Numbered from the stretch's first letter, positions 17,353 to 26,358 are shown. The stretch is DNA of 64,000 nucleotides from Gemmatimonadota bacterium (GCA_016182795.1 JACPFW010000012.1:120074-184073); one strand, 5' to 3'. Notes: generated from the letters alone by a model not told the origin. Program-made: numbers and translations.

Positions 17353-18656
17353 GCGAGTCCGACGCCCCCCAGCCGCACCCGCTGCTGCGCCGCATGGTCG
17401 ACGTGCGGTCCAGCGAGGTGCGGGCGATGCTGGTGTCGTTCGCCTACTTCTTCTTCGTTCTGAGCGGCTGGTTCGTGATGCGGCCGATGCGCGAAGCGGT
17501 GGCGGTTGCCACCGGCGTGAGCAAGCTTCCGTTCCTGTTTGCGGGGACGCTCACCGCCGTGCTGATCGCCAATCCGCTCTTCTCCGCGCTCGTCGTCCGT
17601 TACCCGGTGCGGAAGTTCATCGCCATCACCTACCAGTTCTTCGTGGCGAACATCCTGATCTTCTACGCGCTGATGACCTTCGTGGCGCCGCGCGAAGGGT
17701 CAGCCGGAGACATCTGGATCGGGCGTGCGTTCTTCGTCTGGACGAGCGTCTTCAACCTGTTCGTCGTATCGATCTTCTGGGCGTTCATGGCCGACTCGTT
17801 CCGCAGCGAACAGGCCAAGCGCCTGTTCGGCTTCATCGCCGTGGGGGGCACGCTGGGATCAGTGCTCGGGTCAGCGGCCACGGCTGAACTGGCGCCGGTG
17901 ATTGGCACGCCCAACCTGCTGCTGCTGTCGGCGACGCTCATTGAGTTGGCGGTGCTGTGCGTGATGCGGTTTCCGACGCAGGCCGGAGCGCACGAGGAGA
18001 ATGTGGCGCGCCACGCCGACGTGCCGATCGGCGGCAAGCTGCTGGCGGGCATCACCAATGTGCTGAAATCGCCGTACCTGCTGGGCATTTCCGCCTTTCT
18101 GGTGATGCTCACGATGGGGTCGACCATCCTCTACTTCGAGCAGGCCGACATCGTGGGCAAGGCATTTGCCGACCGCGCGGCGCGCACGGCGGTGATGGCG
18201 CGCATCGAGCTGGTGGTGCAGTCGCTCACGTTGGTGCCGCAGATCTTCTTGACCGGCCGGCTCATTCGCTGGATGGGGCTCGCACTGTCGCTCGCGTTCC
18301 TCCCCTTTGTGAGCCTCGTCGGCTTTGCCGCGCTCGGCACGTGGCCGGTCTTTGCTGTGGTCGCGACAATGGCGATCGTACGGCGTGCCGGCAACTTCGC
18401 GCTCAACAACCCGTCGATGGAGATCCTCTTCACGGTGATCCCGCGTGAAGACAAGTACAAGGCGAAGAACTTCATCGAGACGTTCGTCTACCGCGCGGGC
18501 GACCAGGTGGGCGCGTGGGGCTACGCGGGACTCGCGGCGCTCGGGCTCGGCATGTCGGGCATCGCGTACGCTGCTGTGCCGCTGGCCGGCATCTGGCTGA
18601 TGCTCGGCGTCTGGCTCGGGCGCGAGCAGGGACGGTTGGCGTCGCGCGCGTCGTAA
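17349..18656 (+). CDS. MFS/ADP-ATP carrier-like (NTT family) membrane transporter
   Basis: A 435-residue inner-membrane protein with about 12 hydrophobic segments. The opening (VRSSEVRAMLVSFAYFFFVLSGWFVMRP) and FNLFVVSIFWAFMADSF followed by KRLFGFIAVGGTLGS match proteins annotated as NTP/NDP exchange transporters of the Tlc/Npt group, though free-living members probably move other solutes. The GTG at 17349 overlaps the upstream TGA by 4 bp (GTGA), so it is translated with the epimerase pair. A later ATG (MVDVRSSEV, 17394) is an alternative start. The context suggests transport of a substrate or product of the epimerases; this is inference. Confidence 0.8.
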   Translation: MSESDAPQPHPLLRRMVDVRSSEVRAMLVSFAYFFFVLSGWFVMRPMREAVAVATGVSKLPFLFAGTLTAVLIANPLFSALVVRYPVRKFIAITYQFFVANILIFYALMTFVAPREGSAGDIWIGRAFFVWTSVFNLFVVSIFWAFMADSFRSEQAKRLFGFIAVGGTLGSVLGSAATAELAPVIGTPNLLLLSATLIELAVLCVMRFPTQAGAHEENVARHADVPIGGKLLAGITNVLKSPYLLGISAFLVMLTMGSTILYFEQADIVGKAFADRAARTAVMARIELVVQSLTLVPQIFLTGRLIRWMGLALSLAFLPFVSLVGFAALGTWPVFAVVATMAIVRRAGNFALNNPSMEILFTVIPREDKYKAKNFIETFVYRAGDQVGAWGYAGLAALGLGMSGIAYAAVPLAGIWLMLGVWLGREQGRLASRAS

Positions 18657-18666
18657 GCGCCAGCCG

Positions 18667-20619
18667 TCAGGCGAGGCGCGAGAACCGGCGATTCGACGCC
18701 GGAACGTCCATTCCGAAACTTGCAATGCCGATCACGGCCGTGAGCAGGGCGACGACAATTGTACGTCCGTCGAGCGGCACCGGGGCCGGCGCCGCCGCCG
18801 TTTCGAAGGTGGTGAGCAGCGCGCCGCCGACAACGAACCCAAGCGTGAGCCACTGGTACATGCGAAAGCCGGCGATCACGGCGGTCTGCGGCTCGCCGCG
18901 AAAGTGCTCTTCGACAAACCGACCAAGCCCGACCAGTACAAAGTAGAGGCCGGCGATGAACGACAGCGGCGCCTCGACGATCCACAGCCGCACGAGCACC
19001 ACGCCGACGGCGAGCAGCCACAGCAGCGAGTAGATCTGCGTGGGGTGAATGGGCACGCCGCCGAGATTGGCGAGCCGCGTGGGGCGCGGCATCGGGTGCA
19101 CGTAGGCAATGCCGACGGATGGCGGCGCCGGCGCGCCATGGCAGCAGCCGTTCACCAGACAGCGCAGGCGCCCCAGCCCCTGTCCAAATGCGAGCGTCAC
19201 GCAGGTGGCGGCGAGCAGGCGCCACGCATCGTGGTCCGTGAAGGCTGCTACAGCGACGGTAAGCAGGACGCCGATCATGCCGCCGAAGTATCCGAACGGG
19301 CGCAGCAGCTGCGGCGAGCCCTCGACAAGCTGAGCCCAGAGCGCCGCGGCGACCGCTCCTACGAGCGATATGGCGAAGACCCACCAGAGCAGATCCGGAC
19401 CACCGAGCCAGATGCTCACGGGCAGGGAGACCGCGACGGCAAGTCCGATGTACAGGCCGTGGCTCATGAGCCGCACCGGCCCAACTCGCCACTCACGCCA
19501 CGAGTTCGCGCCGCGCTCGGCCGCGCGTCGAGTCCACGCCCAGAGGTCGTCGCCGCGCGCCAGCAGCGGGAAGAGGAACAAGGCCGCGACGACGTCGGCT
19601 ATGGCGTGAATGCCAACCGTGGCGCAGCTCGCGCCGATAGCGAGCGCCAGCCCCCACATCAGCTGGCCGCGGCGGTAGGTCGCGCTGTACATGGAGGCCG
19701 CGATGCATGCCCACACGACGTGAAAGGCAGGGAAGGCCGTCAACGGTGAGTTGATGCTGCGCTCGAGCGCGAGCCACGACGGGAAGAAGCCGGTGCCCGG
19801 AATCGGGCGCGGTTCGAAGACCACCGGCACGATGAGGTAGAACGGGAAGATGACAGCCATCGCCCACAGCCCGCGCCGGGCGAAACGGCGCAGGTCACGC
19901 TGGCGGCGCGCGAAGAGCGGGGCCAGCACGACCATCGGGTAGACCGACTCGTAGACGAGCGCCGTCCACGGCATCACCGTGATGCGGCCGTCGATGGGGA
20001 GCGACGACGACGGCGCGCCAGCGGGCGCGCCGAGGAATTCGATAGAGAGGTAAATGACGAGCCAGGGGATGAAGACGAACGCGTAGATCGCGGCGCGGTG
20101 CCATGGTGAGGGCGAGTCATCCACGTCGCTTGGGAGACGGAGGTCCGGGTGCGCGACGCCACCAAAGTGCTGCCGCGTACGTTCGCGCTCGAAGCCCATG
20201 ACCCACGCCGTGCAGGCGAGCGCGAAGAGCGGCGAGACGATCCACAGTCCGGCGGGCGAGGCAAAGACCACCGATAGACCAAACGCGATGGCCACGGCGC
20301 CGATGTACAACGGATCGGCCACGTAGCGGTACACGCCCTGCGACACGAGCCGCTCAGGCGGAAACGCGCTCATCGGGAGACCGCCGCCATAACGCCAGAG
20401 CGCGAGCATTCCCGCGGACATCAACGCCGCGCCGGCGGCGACAAGCGCGCCGCCAGCGAGCACAGCGCCGCCGGTCGCGTCGCCCGTCGCTGGCACCGGA
20501 AGGCTCACCCACTCGTCGAGTCGCGCCGCCCACAACACGAGCAGGACGGGGAGCACCACCATGAACAGGGCGCCGTAGCCGAGCTTCAGCAGCACGACCC
20601 GCGCGCGTGACGCGCTCAT
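18667..20619 (-). CDS. Three-domain membrane fusion: ICMT-like methyltransferase, PAP2-like phosphatase, Lgt-like transferase
   Basis: A 650-residue polytopic protein. Residues about 1-170 resemble isoprenylcysteine carboxyl methyltransferase/PEMT (ERLVSQGVYRYVADPLYIGA, then FERERTRQHFG). Residues about 185-360 resemble membrane PAP2 phosphatases of the inositol-phosphotransferase type (FPAFHVVWACIAA and GIHAIADVVAALF carrying the two His motifs). Residues about 385-620 resemble prolipoprotein diacylglyceryl transferase Lgt (GRLRCLVNGCCHG, IHPTQIYS, GLGRFVEEHFRGEP). All three families act on lipid head groups or lipidated cysteines. The start is the ATG at 20619, overlapping the upstream stop by 4 bp. 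It converges on the transporter with a 10-bp gap. Enzymatic activities are inferred from motifs only. Confidence 0.8.
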   Translation of the reverse strand: MSASRARVVLLKLGYGALFMVVLPVLLVLWAARLDEWVSLPVPATGDATGGAVLAGGALVAAGAALMSAGMLALWRYGGGLPMSAFPPERLVSQGVYRYVADPLYIGAVAIAFGLSVVFASPAGLWIVSPLFALACTAWVMGFERERTRQHFGGVAHPDLRLPSDVDDSPSPWHRAAIYAFVFIPWLVIYLSIEFLGAPAGAPSSSLPIDGRITVMPWTALVYESVYPMVVLAPLFARRQRDLRRFARRGLWAMAVIFPFYLIVPVVFEPRPIPGTGFFPSWLALERSINSPLTAFPAFHVVWACIAASMYSATYRRGQLMWGLALAIGASCATVGIHAIADVVAALFLFPLLARGDDLWAWTRRAAERGANSWREWRVGPVRLMSHGLYIGLAVAVSLPVSIWLGGPDLLWWVFAISLVGAVAAALWAQLVEGSPQLLRPFGYFGGMIGVLLTVAVAAFTDHDAWRLLAATCVTLAFGQGLGRLRCLVNGCCHGAPAPPSVGIAYVHPMPRPTRLANLGGVPIHPTQIYSLLWLLAVGVVLVRLWIVEAPLSFIAGLYFVLVGLGRFVEEHFRGEPQTAVIAGFRMYQWLTLGFVVGGALLTTFETAAAPAPVPLDGRTIVVALLTAVIGIASFGMDVPASNRRFSRLA

Positions 20620-21410
20620 GAGAATCTCACGATCTCGTGGATGGTCCAGCCTTGCCGGCTCACGCGCGCCGCATCAGTAAACGCCGCCCGGCAGCACCAC
20701 TTCGTTTCGTGCCAACGCATCGGCACGCGCGCGGCGACGCGCGCGAGCGCCGATATGCCGCGGAGCATCTTGCCCACCGAGCGGTCATGCAGGGTGCGCG
20801 GGGCGCCAAGCGCGAGCCGCCCAGCCGCGGAGTCCACGCCATCGTCGCGCACGTCGACGGCGGCGGGCTGTACCGCGCCGTTGACCACCCCCCAGCGGCG
20901 CGGCAGCGCGCCGCGCCAGTCGATCCAGACCACCGACGACGAGGCATCATCGCTGATCCAGCGCCCCCATCGCAGCTCGTCGATGGGAAGTTCCCACGGC
21001 GGCACCGTCATGGTCATGCGCTCCACGTAGCCGCTGCCAGCGGTCGAAATCCCCTCGCGGTCGATGCGCGCGCGGGCGGCCGGAGCAAGACACTCCCAGG
21101 TGATGCGCCCGTTGGCGTCATCGAGCAGGTCCAACGCCGCGCTGGCGGTCGACGGCTCGTGAATCGTCTCGACGCCGAGCCGCGCCGATCGCCACGCCAC
21201 GTGCTGGTCGACGACGACTGGCGCGGGCACGCCGCGCAGACTTGACCGTTCCGCCGGCGGCGCGCCAAGTGCGTATCGCGTCACGTTGTGCCAGCTGAGG
21301 TTCAGGCCCAGCCAGTCGAGTGAAGTCCAGTACGCGATAGTCGCGGTGCCGTCGGGCTCGACGACGTCGAGATACCATTTGACGAGCTCAAACGACCCGC
21401 GCGATGTCAC
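20616..21410 (-). CDS. Unknown protein, possibly lipocalin/CrtC-like, coupled to the membrane fusion
   Basis: A 264-residue soluble protein without signal peptide or membrane segment. It is rich in Trp (WTSLDWLGLNLSWHN, RWGRWI, WIDWRGALPRRWG) spaced in beta-strand patterns and ends GWTIHEIVRFS. This pattern recalls hydroxyneurosporene synthase/AttH-like lipocalin folds, but I do not recognise the family with certainty. The stop overlaps the next gene's ATG by 4 bp, so it is co-translated with the ICMT/PAP2/Lgt fusion and may act on or carry the same hydrophobic molecule. It lies 28 bp downstream of the S9 peptidase gene. Confidence 0.7.
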   Translation of the reverse strand: MTSRGSFELVKWYLDVVEPDGTATIAYWTSLDWLGLNLSWHNVTRYALGAPPAERSSLRGVPAPVVVDQHVAWRSARLGVETIHEPSTASAALDLLDDANGRITWECLAPAARARIDREGISTAGSGYVERMTMTVPPWELPIDELRWGRWISDDASSSVVWIDWRGALPRRWGVVNGAVQPAAVDVRDDGVDSAAGRLALGAPRTLHDRSVGKMLRGISALARVAARVPMRWHETKWCCRAAFTDAARVSRQGWTIHEIVRFS

Positions 21411-21438
21411 CCAAACCTCCGATTGGCCCGCTGGCCGG

Positions 21439-23541
21439 CTACGGCACCACCTTGGGCCCCAACGTGTACTTGGTGATCCACTCCGACTCGCGCTTCATGC
21501 GGTCGAGCTGGTGGTAGTACTCGGTGAACCCGTGTCCCTCGCGCGGATAGAACACCAGCTCCACCGTCTTGCCGCGGTCCTTCAGCGCGCGGTAGAACTC
21601 CATCGGCTGGCCAATCGGCACGCGCTCGTCGTTGCCGCCGTGCAGGATGAGCAGCGGGGTGGTGACCTTGTCGCTGTAGCTGATCGCCGAGCGTTCCATG
21701 TAGAACCGGGTGGACGGATTGACCAGCGATCCGTCGTACTGCGGGACGCCATTGAAGAAGGTATTGATGTAGCCCGGAATGTCGGTGGTGCCGGCCATCG
21801 ACAACAGCGACGGCAGGCCGGCGCCCATCATCGCCGCCTTGAACCGACCAGTCTGCGACACCACCCACGACGTCATGTAGCCACCGTAGCTCCACCCTTC
21901 AAACGCCATCTTCGTGGAGTCCGCGATGCCGCGCTGGATGAGTGCGTCCACTCCGGTCATGATGTCGCGGTAGTCGCCGCCGCCCCAGTCGGGGATGTTA
22001 CCGCGCATCCATTTCTCGCCGTAGCCCGTGCTGCCGCGCGGATTGGGATACAGCACCGCCCAGCCTTGACTGGCCCACGTCTGGCCGGGGCTGGTGCCGC
22101 CCTTGAATCCGTTGGTGTGCGCGCCGGTCGGACCGCCGTGCGCCGACACCAGCAGCGGCACCTTGGCGCCCGCCACATACCCCACGGGCTTCAACAGCAC
22201 GCCTTCCACCGGCTGGCCATCCTTGCTCTTCCAGGTGACCACTTCGGCCTGCCCAAGCGCGCGGTCGGCAAGCCACGGATTTGTATTGGTCAGGCGCCGC
22301 GGCGCACCGGCGGCGTCCCGCACGTAGATCTCACCCGGCCAATCGGGGCGGTCGAGAATCATCGCCGTGCGGCTGCCGTCCTTGCTCGTCGAGTAGCCGG
22401 CGACGACGACGTCCTGCGTACGCTTGGTGTAGGTCTTGGACGCGAGCGCGTAGTCGTACAGCGACTGGTACACCCGGTCGCTCGCGGCAAAGGTGAGGTG
22501 CTGGCCGTCGGCCGACCAGCGCACGGCCCCGGCACTGACGTCAAACGCCTTGGTGCCGTGGTTCGTGAGCGATTTGGCGGCCAGGTCGTACGTCACGATC
22601 ACGGCATTGCGAATCGTGCGCGGCGGAATGCCGTCCTGGTGCGGCGTCCACTCCTGCGGACTCACCGTGAAGGCCAGCGTCTTTCCGTCAGGCGAGAACT
22701 GCGGCGTGCTCTCCACATCGTGCGCCGTCGTCAGCGCCGTTACCTGCTTGGTGGAAATGTTCACCAGGTACGCGTCGCGCCGCTCGTCGCGGGTCATCGG
22801 CGTGGGTGATGCGTCGAACGCGAGCATGGCGCCATCCGGCGACCAGGACGGCTCGCCGCGGACGGCGAACGCGCCGCTCGTGATCTTCTCCGCCTTCTTC
22901 GTGGCGAGGTTGGCCACCCAGATGTGCGACAGTCGGAACTCGCCCTCGTACACCTTGGCGTCATCGCGCCGGCGCGTGCGCGCTTCGGCGTCGCGCGTCA
23001 GCGAATCGGTGGTCAGATACGCGATGCGGGTGCCATCGGGACTCCAGGCATAGGCCCCCACGCCGTCGCGCGCGGCGGTGAGCTGCCACGCTTCGCCGCC
23101 ATCGGCGGGCAGGATCCAGAGTTGCGGCCGCGCGGCGTCATCGCCTGCCGCCGCGCCGCGTGCACTCGTGAATGCGATCAGCGAGCCGTCCGGCGACCAC
23201 TGCGGGTTGGTCTCGCCCCGTTCGCTGAATGTCAGTTGGCGAGCCGCGCCGCCGTTAGCCGCGACAATCCAGACATGCGAACGCCGGTCGTGGCGGTCGC
23301 CAAGCGCGGTGTCGCCCTTGGCGGCGTTGGCGTTGGCATGCTCCCATCCCGTGACCGTGTACAGCACGCGGTCGCCCGCCGGCGAGAGGTCCACCGCGCC
23401 GACGCTCCTGAATCGCATGATGTCATCGGCGGTGAGGGGGCGTTTGGTCTGTGCGCCCAGAAGCGCCGGAACGCACGCGAGCAGGGAGACGCCGCAACGG
23501 AACAGGGTGCGGGTGCGGGAACGGGGGTAGGCGAGGGGCAT
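21439..23541 (-). CDS. Secreted S9-family prolyl oligopeptidase / dipeptidyl aminopeptidase
   Basis: A 700-residue serine peptidase with a signal peptide (about residues 1-30, ending ALLGAQ). The N-terminal two-thirds is a WD40/PD40-type beta-propeller with repeated SPDG motifs (QWSPDGSLIAFTS, AWSPDGTRIAYLT, SWSPDGAMLAFDA, QFSPDGKTLAFTV). The C-terminal alpha/beta-hydrolase has the nucleophile in GWSYGGYMTS, Asp in HGGNDERVP and His in REGHGFTEYYH. It degrades peptides in the periplasm or outside. The ATG at 23541 was chosen for the signal peptide. It heads a minus-strand run with the unknown and fusion genes, but a functional link is not evident. Confidence 0.92.
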   Translation of the reverse strand: MPLAYPRSRTRTLFRCGVSLLACVPALLGAQTKRPLTADDIMRFRSVGAVDLSPAGDRVLYTVTGWEHANANAAKGDTALGDRHDRRSHVWIVAANGGAARQLTFSERGETNPQWSPDGSLIAFTSARGAAAGDDAARPQLWILPADGGEAWQLTAARDGVGAYAWSPDGTRIAYLTTDSLTRDAEARTRRRDDAKVYEGEFRLSHIWVANLATKKAEKITSGAFAVRGEPSWSPDGAMLAFDASPTPMTRDERRDAYLVNISTKQVTALTTAHDVESTPQFSPDGKTLAFTVSPQEWTPHQDGIPPRTIRNAVIVTYDLAAKSLTNHGTKAFDVSAGAVRWSADGQHLTFAASDRVYQSLYDYALASKTYTKRTQDVVVAGYSTSKDGSRTAMILDRPDWPGEIYVRDAAGAPRRLTNTNPWLADRALGQAEVVTWKSKDGQPVEGVLLKPVGYVAGAKVPLLVSAHGGPTGAHTNGFKGGTSPGQTWASQGWAVLYPNPRGSTGYGEKWMRGNIPDWGGGDYRDIMTGVDALIQRGIADSTKMAFEGWSYGGYMTSWVVSQTGRFKAAMMGAGLPSLLSMAGTTDIPGYINTFFNGVPQYDGSLVNPSTRFYMERSAISYSDKVTTPLLILHGGNDERVPIGQPMEFYRALKDRGKTVELVFYPREGHGFTEYYHQLDRMKRESEWITKYTLGPKVVP

Positions 23542-23651
23542 GGCAGGCTCGGCGCGAGGAGAAGTGGCGGACGCGCAGAATATGCGCCGCGTGGACTGGC
23601 GCGGCAACGCGACATCGCCGAGAATCAGACGTCCCTTACACCGATCGAGAT

Positions 23652-24644
23652 ATGCGCCGATTCGCTGCGCTGGCCGTGGTCTTCGTTCCCCTGTCGTTGG
23701 CGGCGCAGCAGGCGGCGCCCGCCGCGCGATGGTACAAGGGGAATACGCACACGCACACCATCAACAGCGATGGCGACTCGTCGCCGGACGACGTGGCCAA
23801 GTGGTACAAGGAGCATGGCTACCAGTTTCTGGTGCTCACCGACCACAATGTGCTGACGAGTGTGGACGGACTGAACGCGCTGTTCGGGCTGGACGAGAAG
23901 TTCTTGATCGTCCGCGGCGAGGAGATCACCGACCGGTTCAACGCCAAGCCGATTCACATCAACGGTCTCGATCCGGCGCGAAAGATCACGCCGCAGGGCG
24001 GCACGAGCGTGCTCGACGCGATGCAGCGCAACGTCGACGCTATTCGTGCCGCGGGCGCGGTGCCGACGATCAACCATCCCAACTTTGGCTGGGCAATGAC
24101 GCCGGACGACCTGCGGCAGGTCAGGAACACCCGGCTGTTCGAGATCTTCAACGGACACCCGCAGGTGAACAACGTCGGCGGCGGCGGCATGGCGGGGCTC
24201 GAGGAGGCGTGGGACGCGATCTTGACGAGCGGCGCCACGCTTTATGGCATCGCGGTGGACGACGCGCATCATTTCAAGCGTCCCGACGACCGCACCGCCT
24301 CGCGTCCGGGGCAGGGATGGGTGGTGGTGCGCGCCGAGCGCCTCGAGGCCAAGGCGCTGCTCGCGGCGCTGGAGCGCGGCGACTTCTACGCGAGCACCGG
24401 CGTGGAGCTCAGCGACTATCAGGTGAGCACCACGGCGATGACGGTGACCGTCAAGCCGAATAGCTGGAGCAAGTACCGCATCCAGTTCATCGGCAACGGT
24501 GGCAAGGTGCTGCAGGAGTCGCTGGCGAGTCCGGCGACGTATACCTTCCGCGGTGACGAGGGGTATGTGCGCGCGCGGGTGGTGGAGTCCAACGGATTGC
24601 TGGCGTGGACGCAGCCGGTGCGCCTGCCGACGCGCTCGCGCTGA
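23652..24644 (+). CDS. Secreted PHP/CehA-like metallohydrolase
   Basis: A 330-residue protein with a signal peptide (ending LSLAAQ at about residue 18). The mature N-terminus has GNTHTHT, the HxH metal motif of PHP phosphoesterases, then LVLTDHNV (Asp-His), an EEIT Glu and NHPNFGW and DDAHHF His motifs. This matches the CehA/McbA group, known to hydrolyse phosphate or carbamate esters. A C-terminal beta domain (about 260-325, TTAMTVTVKPNSWS to WTQPVRL) ends the protein. Divergent from the S9 peptidase with a 110-bp gap. The substrate is unknown. Confidence 0.85.
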   Translation: MRRFAALAVVFVPLSLAAQQAAPAARWYKGNTHTHTINSDGDSSPDDVAKWYKEHGYQFLVLTDHNVLTSVDGLNALFGLDEKFLIVRGEEITDRFNAKPIHINGLDPARKITPQGGTSVLDAMQRNVDAIRAAGAVPTINHPNFGWAMTPDDLRQVRNTRLFEIFNGHPQVNNVGGGGMAGLEEAWDAILTSGATLYGIAVDDAHHFKRPDDRTASRPGQGWVVVRAERLEAKALLAALERGDFYASTGVELSDYQVSTTAMTVTVKPNSWSKYRIQFIGNGGKVLQESLASPATYTFRGDEGYVRARVVESNGLLAWTQPVRLPTRSR

Positions 24645-24646
24645 AC

Positions 24647-24877
24647 ATGAGTCCCGATCCAATGCACGGCGTTACGCTCCAGATGATGATCGAGCATCTG
24701 GAGCAGCGCTACGGCTGGGACGGTCTCGCCGAGCGCATCACGATTCGCTGCTTTACGCACGACCCCAGCGTGACGTCGTCGCTCAAGTTTCTGCGCAAGA
24801 CGTCGTGGGCGCGCGCCAAGGTGGAGTCCCTGTACCGCCATTCGGTGTCGCATCCGCGAAAGACGCCGCGCGAATAA
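24647..24877 (+). CDS. VF530-type (DUF2132) small DNA-binding-like protein
   Basis: A 76-residue protein that matches the VF530/DUF2132 family almost end to end: DPMHGVTLQMMIEHL, YGWDGLAERI, CFTHDPSVTSSLKFLRKTSWAR and AKVESLY. The family has a small helical fold resembling DNA-binding domains; its role is unknown. The ATG at 24647 lies 2 bp after the PHP-like stop, so it is in the same transcript. The C-terminal tail (PRKTPRE) is basic. Confidence 0.88.
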   Translation: MSPDPMHGVTLQMMIEHLEQRYGWDGLAERITIRCFTHDPSVTSSLKFLRKTSWARAKVESLYRHSVSHPRKTPRE

Positions 24878-24970
24878 TTCGGGCGAATGGGTAGCACGCG
24901 GCCCCGAAGCCACTAGATTGCTCGCATCGCAGTAGGCAGGCCAACGCTCGACCATTCCGGGGCACCGACG

Positions 24971-25525
24971 ATGTCGTCGGAGCCGTCGGCGACGCCTGAG
25001 ACCATGACTGATCCGTTACCGCTCGACGAAGCAACGCCGCTCCCCGATCATCAGGGAGCCATTCTCCGTTGCAGCTCCGATCTGCTCGGAGTGCTCGTGA
25101 CCCACGACTGGCGACGGCTGATCGCCATTCGCCCCATCGCGGCCGGCAAGCGGATCTTCACCGTCGAGGGGCGAGAGACCCCGATCCCCACGCGCTTCTC
25201 CATTCAGGTGGGGCCCTCGCTGCACGTTGATCAGGACGACGTGCATGATGCCAACGAAGTGGTTTGGCGCTATTTCTGGCGCTACATGGACCACGCCTGC
25301 GATCCGGCGACGCTCATCCGGAACCGCGCGGTGATCGCTCGGCGCGACATCGCGGCGGGCGAGGCGGTGACGTTCAACTACAACACCACCGAGTTCGACA
25401 TGGCCGAGCCGTTTCACTGCCATTGCGACAGCGCGCTGTGCGTCGGGACGGTGCGCGGCGCGCGCTACTTGACCAACAGTCAGCGCGCGCTCATCGAGAA
25501 CTGGCTCGCCGACTACCTGCGCTGA
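24971..25525 (+). CDS. SET-domain protein (putative lysine methyltransferase)
   Basis: A 184-residue protein with a compact SET domain. It shows RPIAAGKRIFTVEG at the start of the SET fold, RYMDHACDPAT at the position of the usual NHSCxPN motif (the Asn is replaced by Asp), AGEAVTFNYNTTE at the catalytic Tyr region, and a post-SET zinc motif FHCHCDSALCVGTVRG (CxC-x4-C). Bacterial SET proteins are sporadic and usually modify ribosomal or DNA-associated proteins. The stop overlaps the convergent SGNH gene by 13 bp. The Asn-to-Asp change in the cofactor pocket makes activity uncertain. Confidence 0.85.
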   Translation: MSSEPSATPETMTDPLPLDEATPLPDHQGAILRCSSDLLGVLVTHDWRRLIAIRPIAAGKRIFTVEGRETPIPTRFSIQVGPSLHVDQDDVHDANEVVWRYFWRYMDHACDPATLIRNRAVIARRDIAAGEAVTFNYNTTEFDMAEPFHCHCDSALCVGTVRGARYLTNSQRALIENWLADYLR

Positions 25526-26301
25526 AGGGCGGCGGCGATTGCCGCGTCGGCCAGCGGCGCCATCAGCGCATACCCTGCGGCATTCGGATGCACGCCATCC
25601 GTTGAAAGCGCGGCGGGCAGGCCGCCGCGCGCGTCGACCATGGCGCTGTGGTAGTCCAGGTACGTCTCGCCAACCGACGCCGCATAGCGTTTGAGCCACG
25701 TGTTGAGCGCGACGATCTTGGGCGCTGGTTCGAGGCCGCGCTTCCACGGATAGTCGAAGACCGGTAGCACTGACGAGAGCACCACGCGGATGCCGTGCGC
25801 GCGCGCCAGTTCGGTCATCGCGCTCAGGTTGTCCTCGATCATTTCGAGCGTCGACGCGCCCGTGTTGCCGGCGATGTCGTTGGTCCCCGCGAGAATCACC
25901 ACGACCGCCGGATGCAAGGCGATGACGTCCTGATGGAAACGCACGAGCATCTGCGGCGTGGTCTGGCCGCTGACGCCGCGCCCGATGTACGACTTGCCAG
26001 GGAATAGAGCGGGGAAGTGCCGTGCCCACGAGTCGGTGATCGAGTTGCCGTAGAACACCACGCGCTGCTCGCCGGCGGTGGGCGCCCCCAGCGAGTCGTT
26101 GGCCGCGCGATACCGCCGCAGGCCGGCCCAGTCGTTGCGCAGCCGTTCCAGCGCCGCCGAATCACGCGCCGCCTGAGCCGCGGCAGGGGCTGCGGTCCGG
26201 GCCGTCGCAGGGGCCGCAGCAGGCGCCACTCCGCTCCGCGGCGTCGGAACCAAGGAGCACGCGGTGGCGATCAGCAGGGCAGAGAGAAAGGGAAGTCGCA
26301 T
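25513..26301 (-). CDS. SGNH/GDSL-family hydrolase lipoprotein
   Basis: A 262-residue lipoprotein (lipobox LIATAC, Cys15) with an Ala/Pro/Thr-rich linker (about 20-55) before the catalytic domain. The SGNH blocks are all visible: block I FYGNSITDSW (Ser), block II GRGVSGQT (Gly), block III LAGTNDIAG (Asn), block V STDGVHPN (Asp and His). It is likely a membrane-anchored esterase, thioesterase or acetylhydrolase acting on envelope glycans or lipids. The ATG at 26301 was chosen because the lipobox follows; upstream codons run into intergenic repeat sequence. Confidence 0.9.
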   Translation of the reverse strand: MRLPFLSALLIATACSLVPTPRSGVAPAAAPATARTAAPAAAQAARDSAALERLRNDWAGLRRYRAANDSLGAPTAGEQRVVFYGNSITDSWARHFPALFPGKSYIGRGVSGQTTPQMLVRFHQDVIALHPAVVVILAGTNDIAGNTGASTLEMIEDNLSAMTELARAHGIRVVLSSVLPVFDYPWKRGLEPAPKIVALNTWLKRYAASVGETYLDYHSAMVDARGGLPAALSTDGVHPNAAGYALMAPLADAAIAAALQRR

Positions 26302-26358
26302 AGGTGAGAAGCTACTGAGGCACAGCCCGTTGAGTCCAATCCTCGGGCAGACCCCCGC

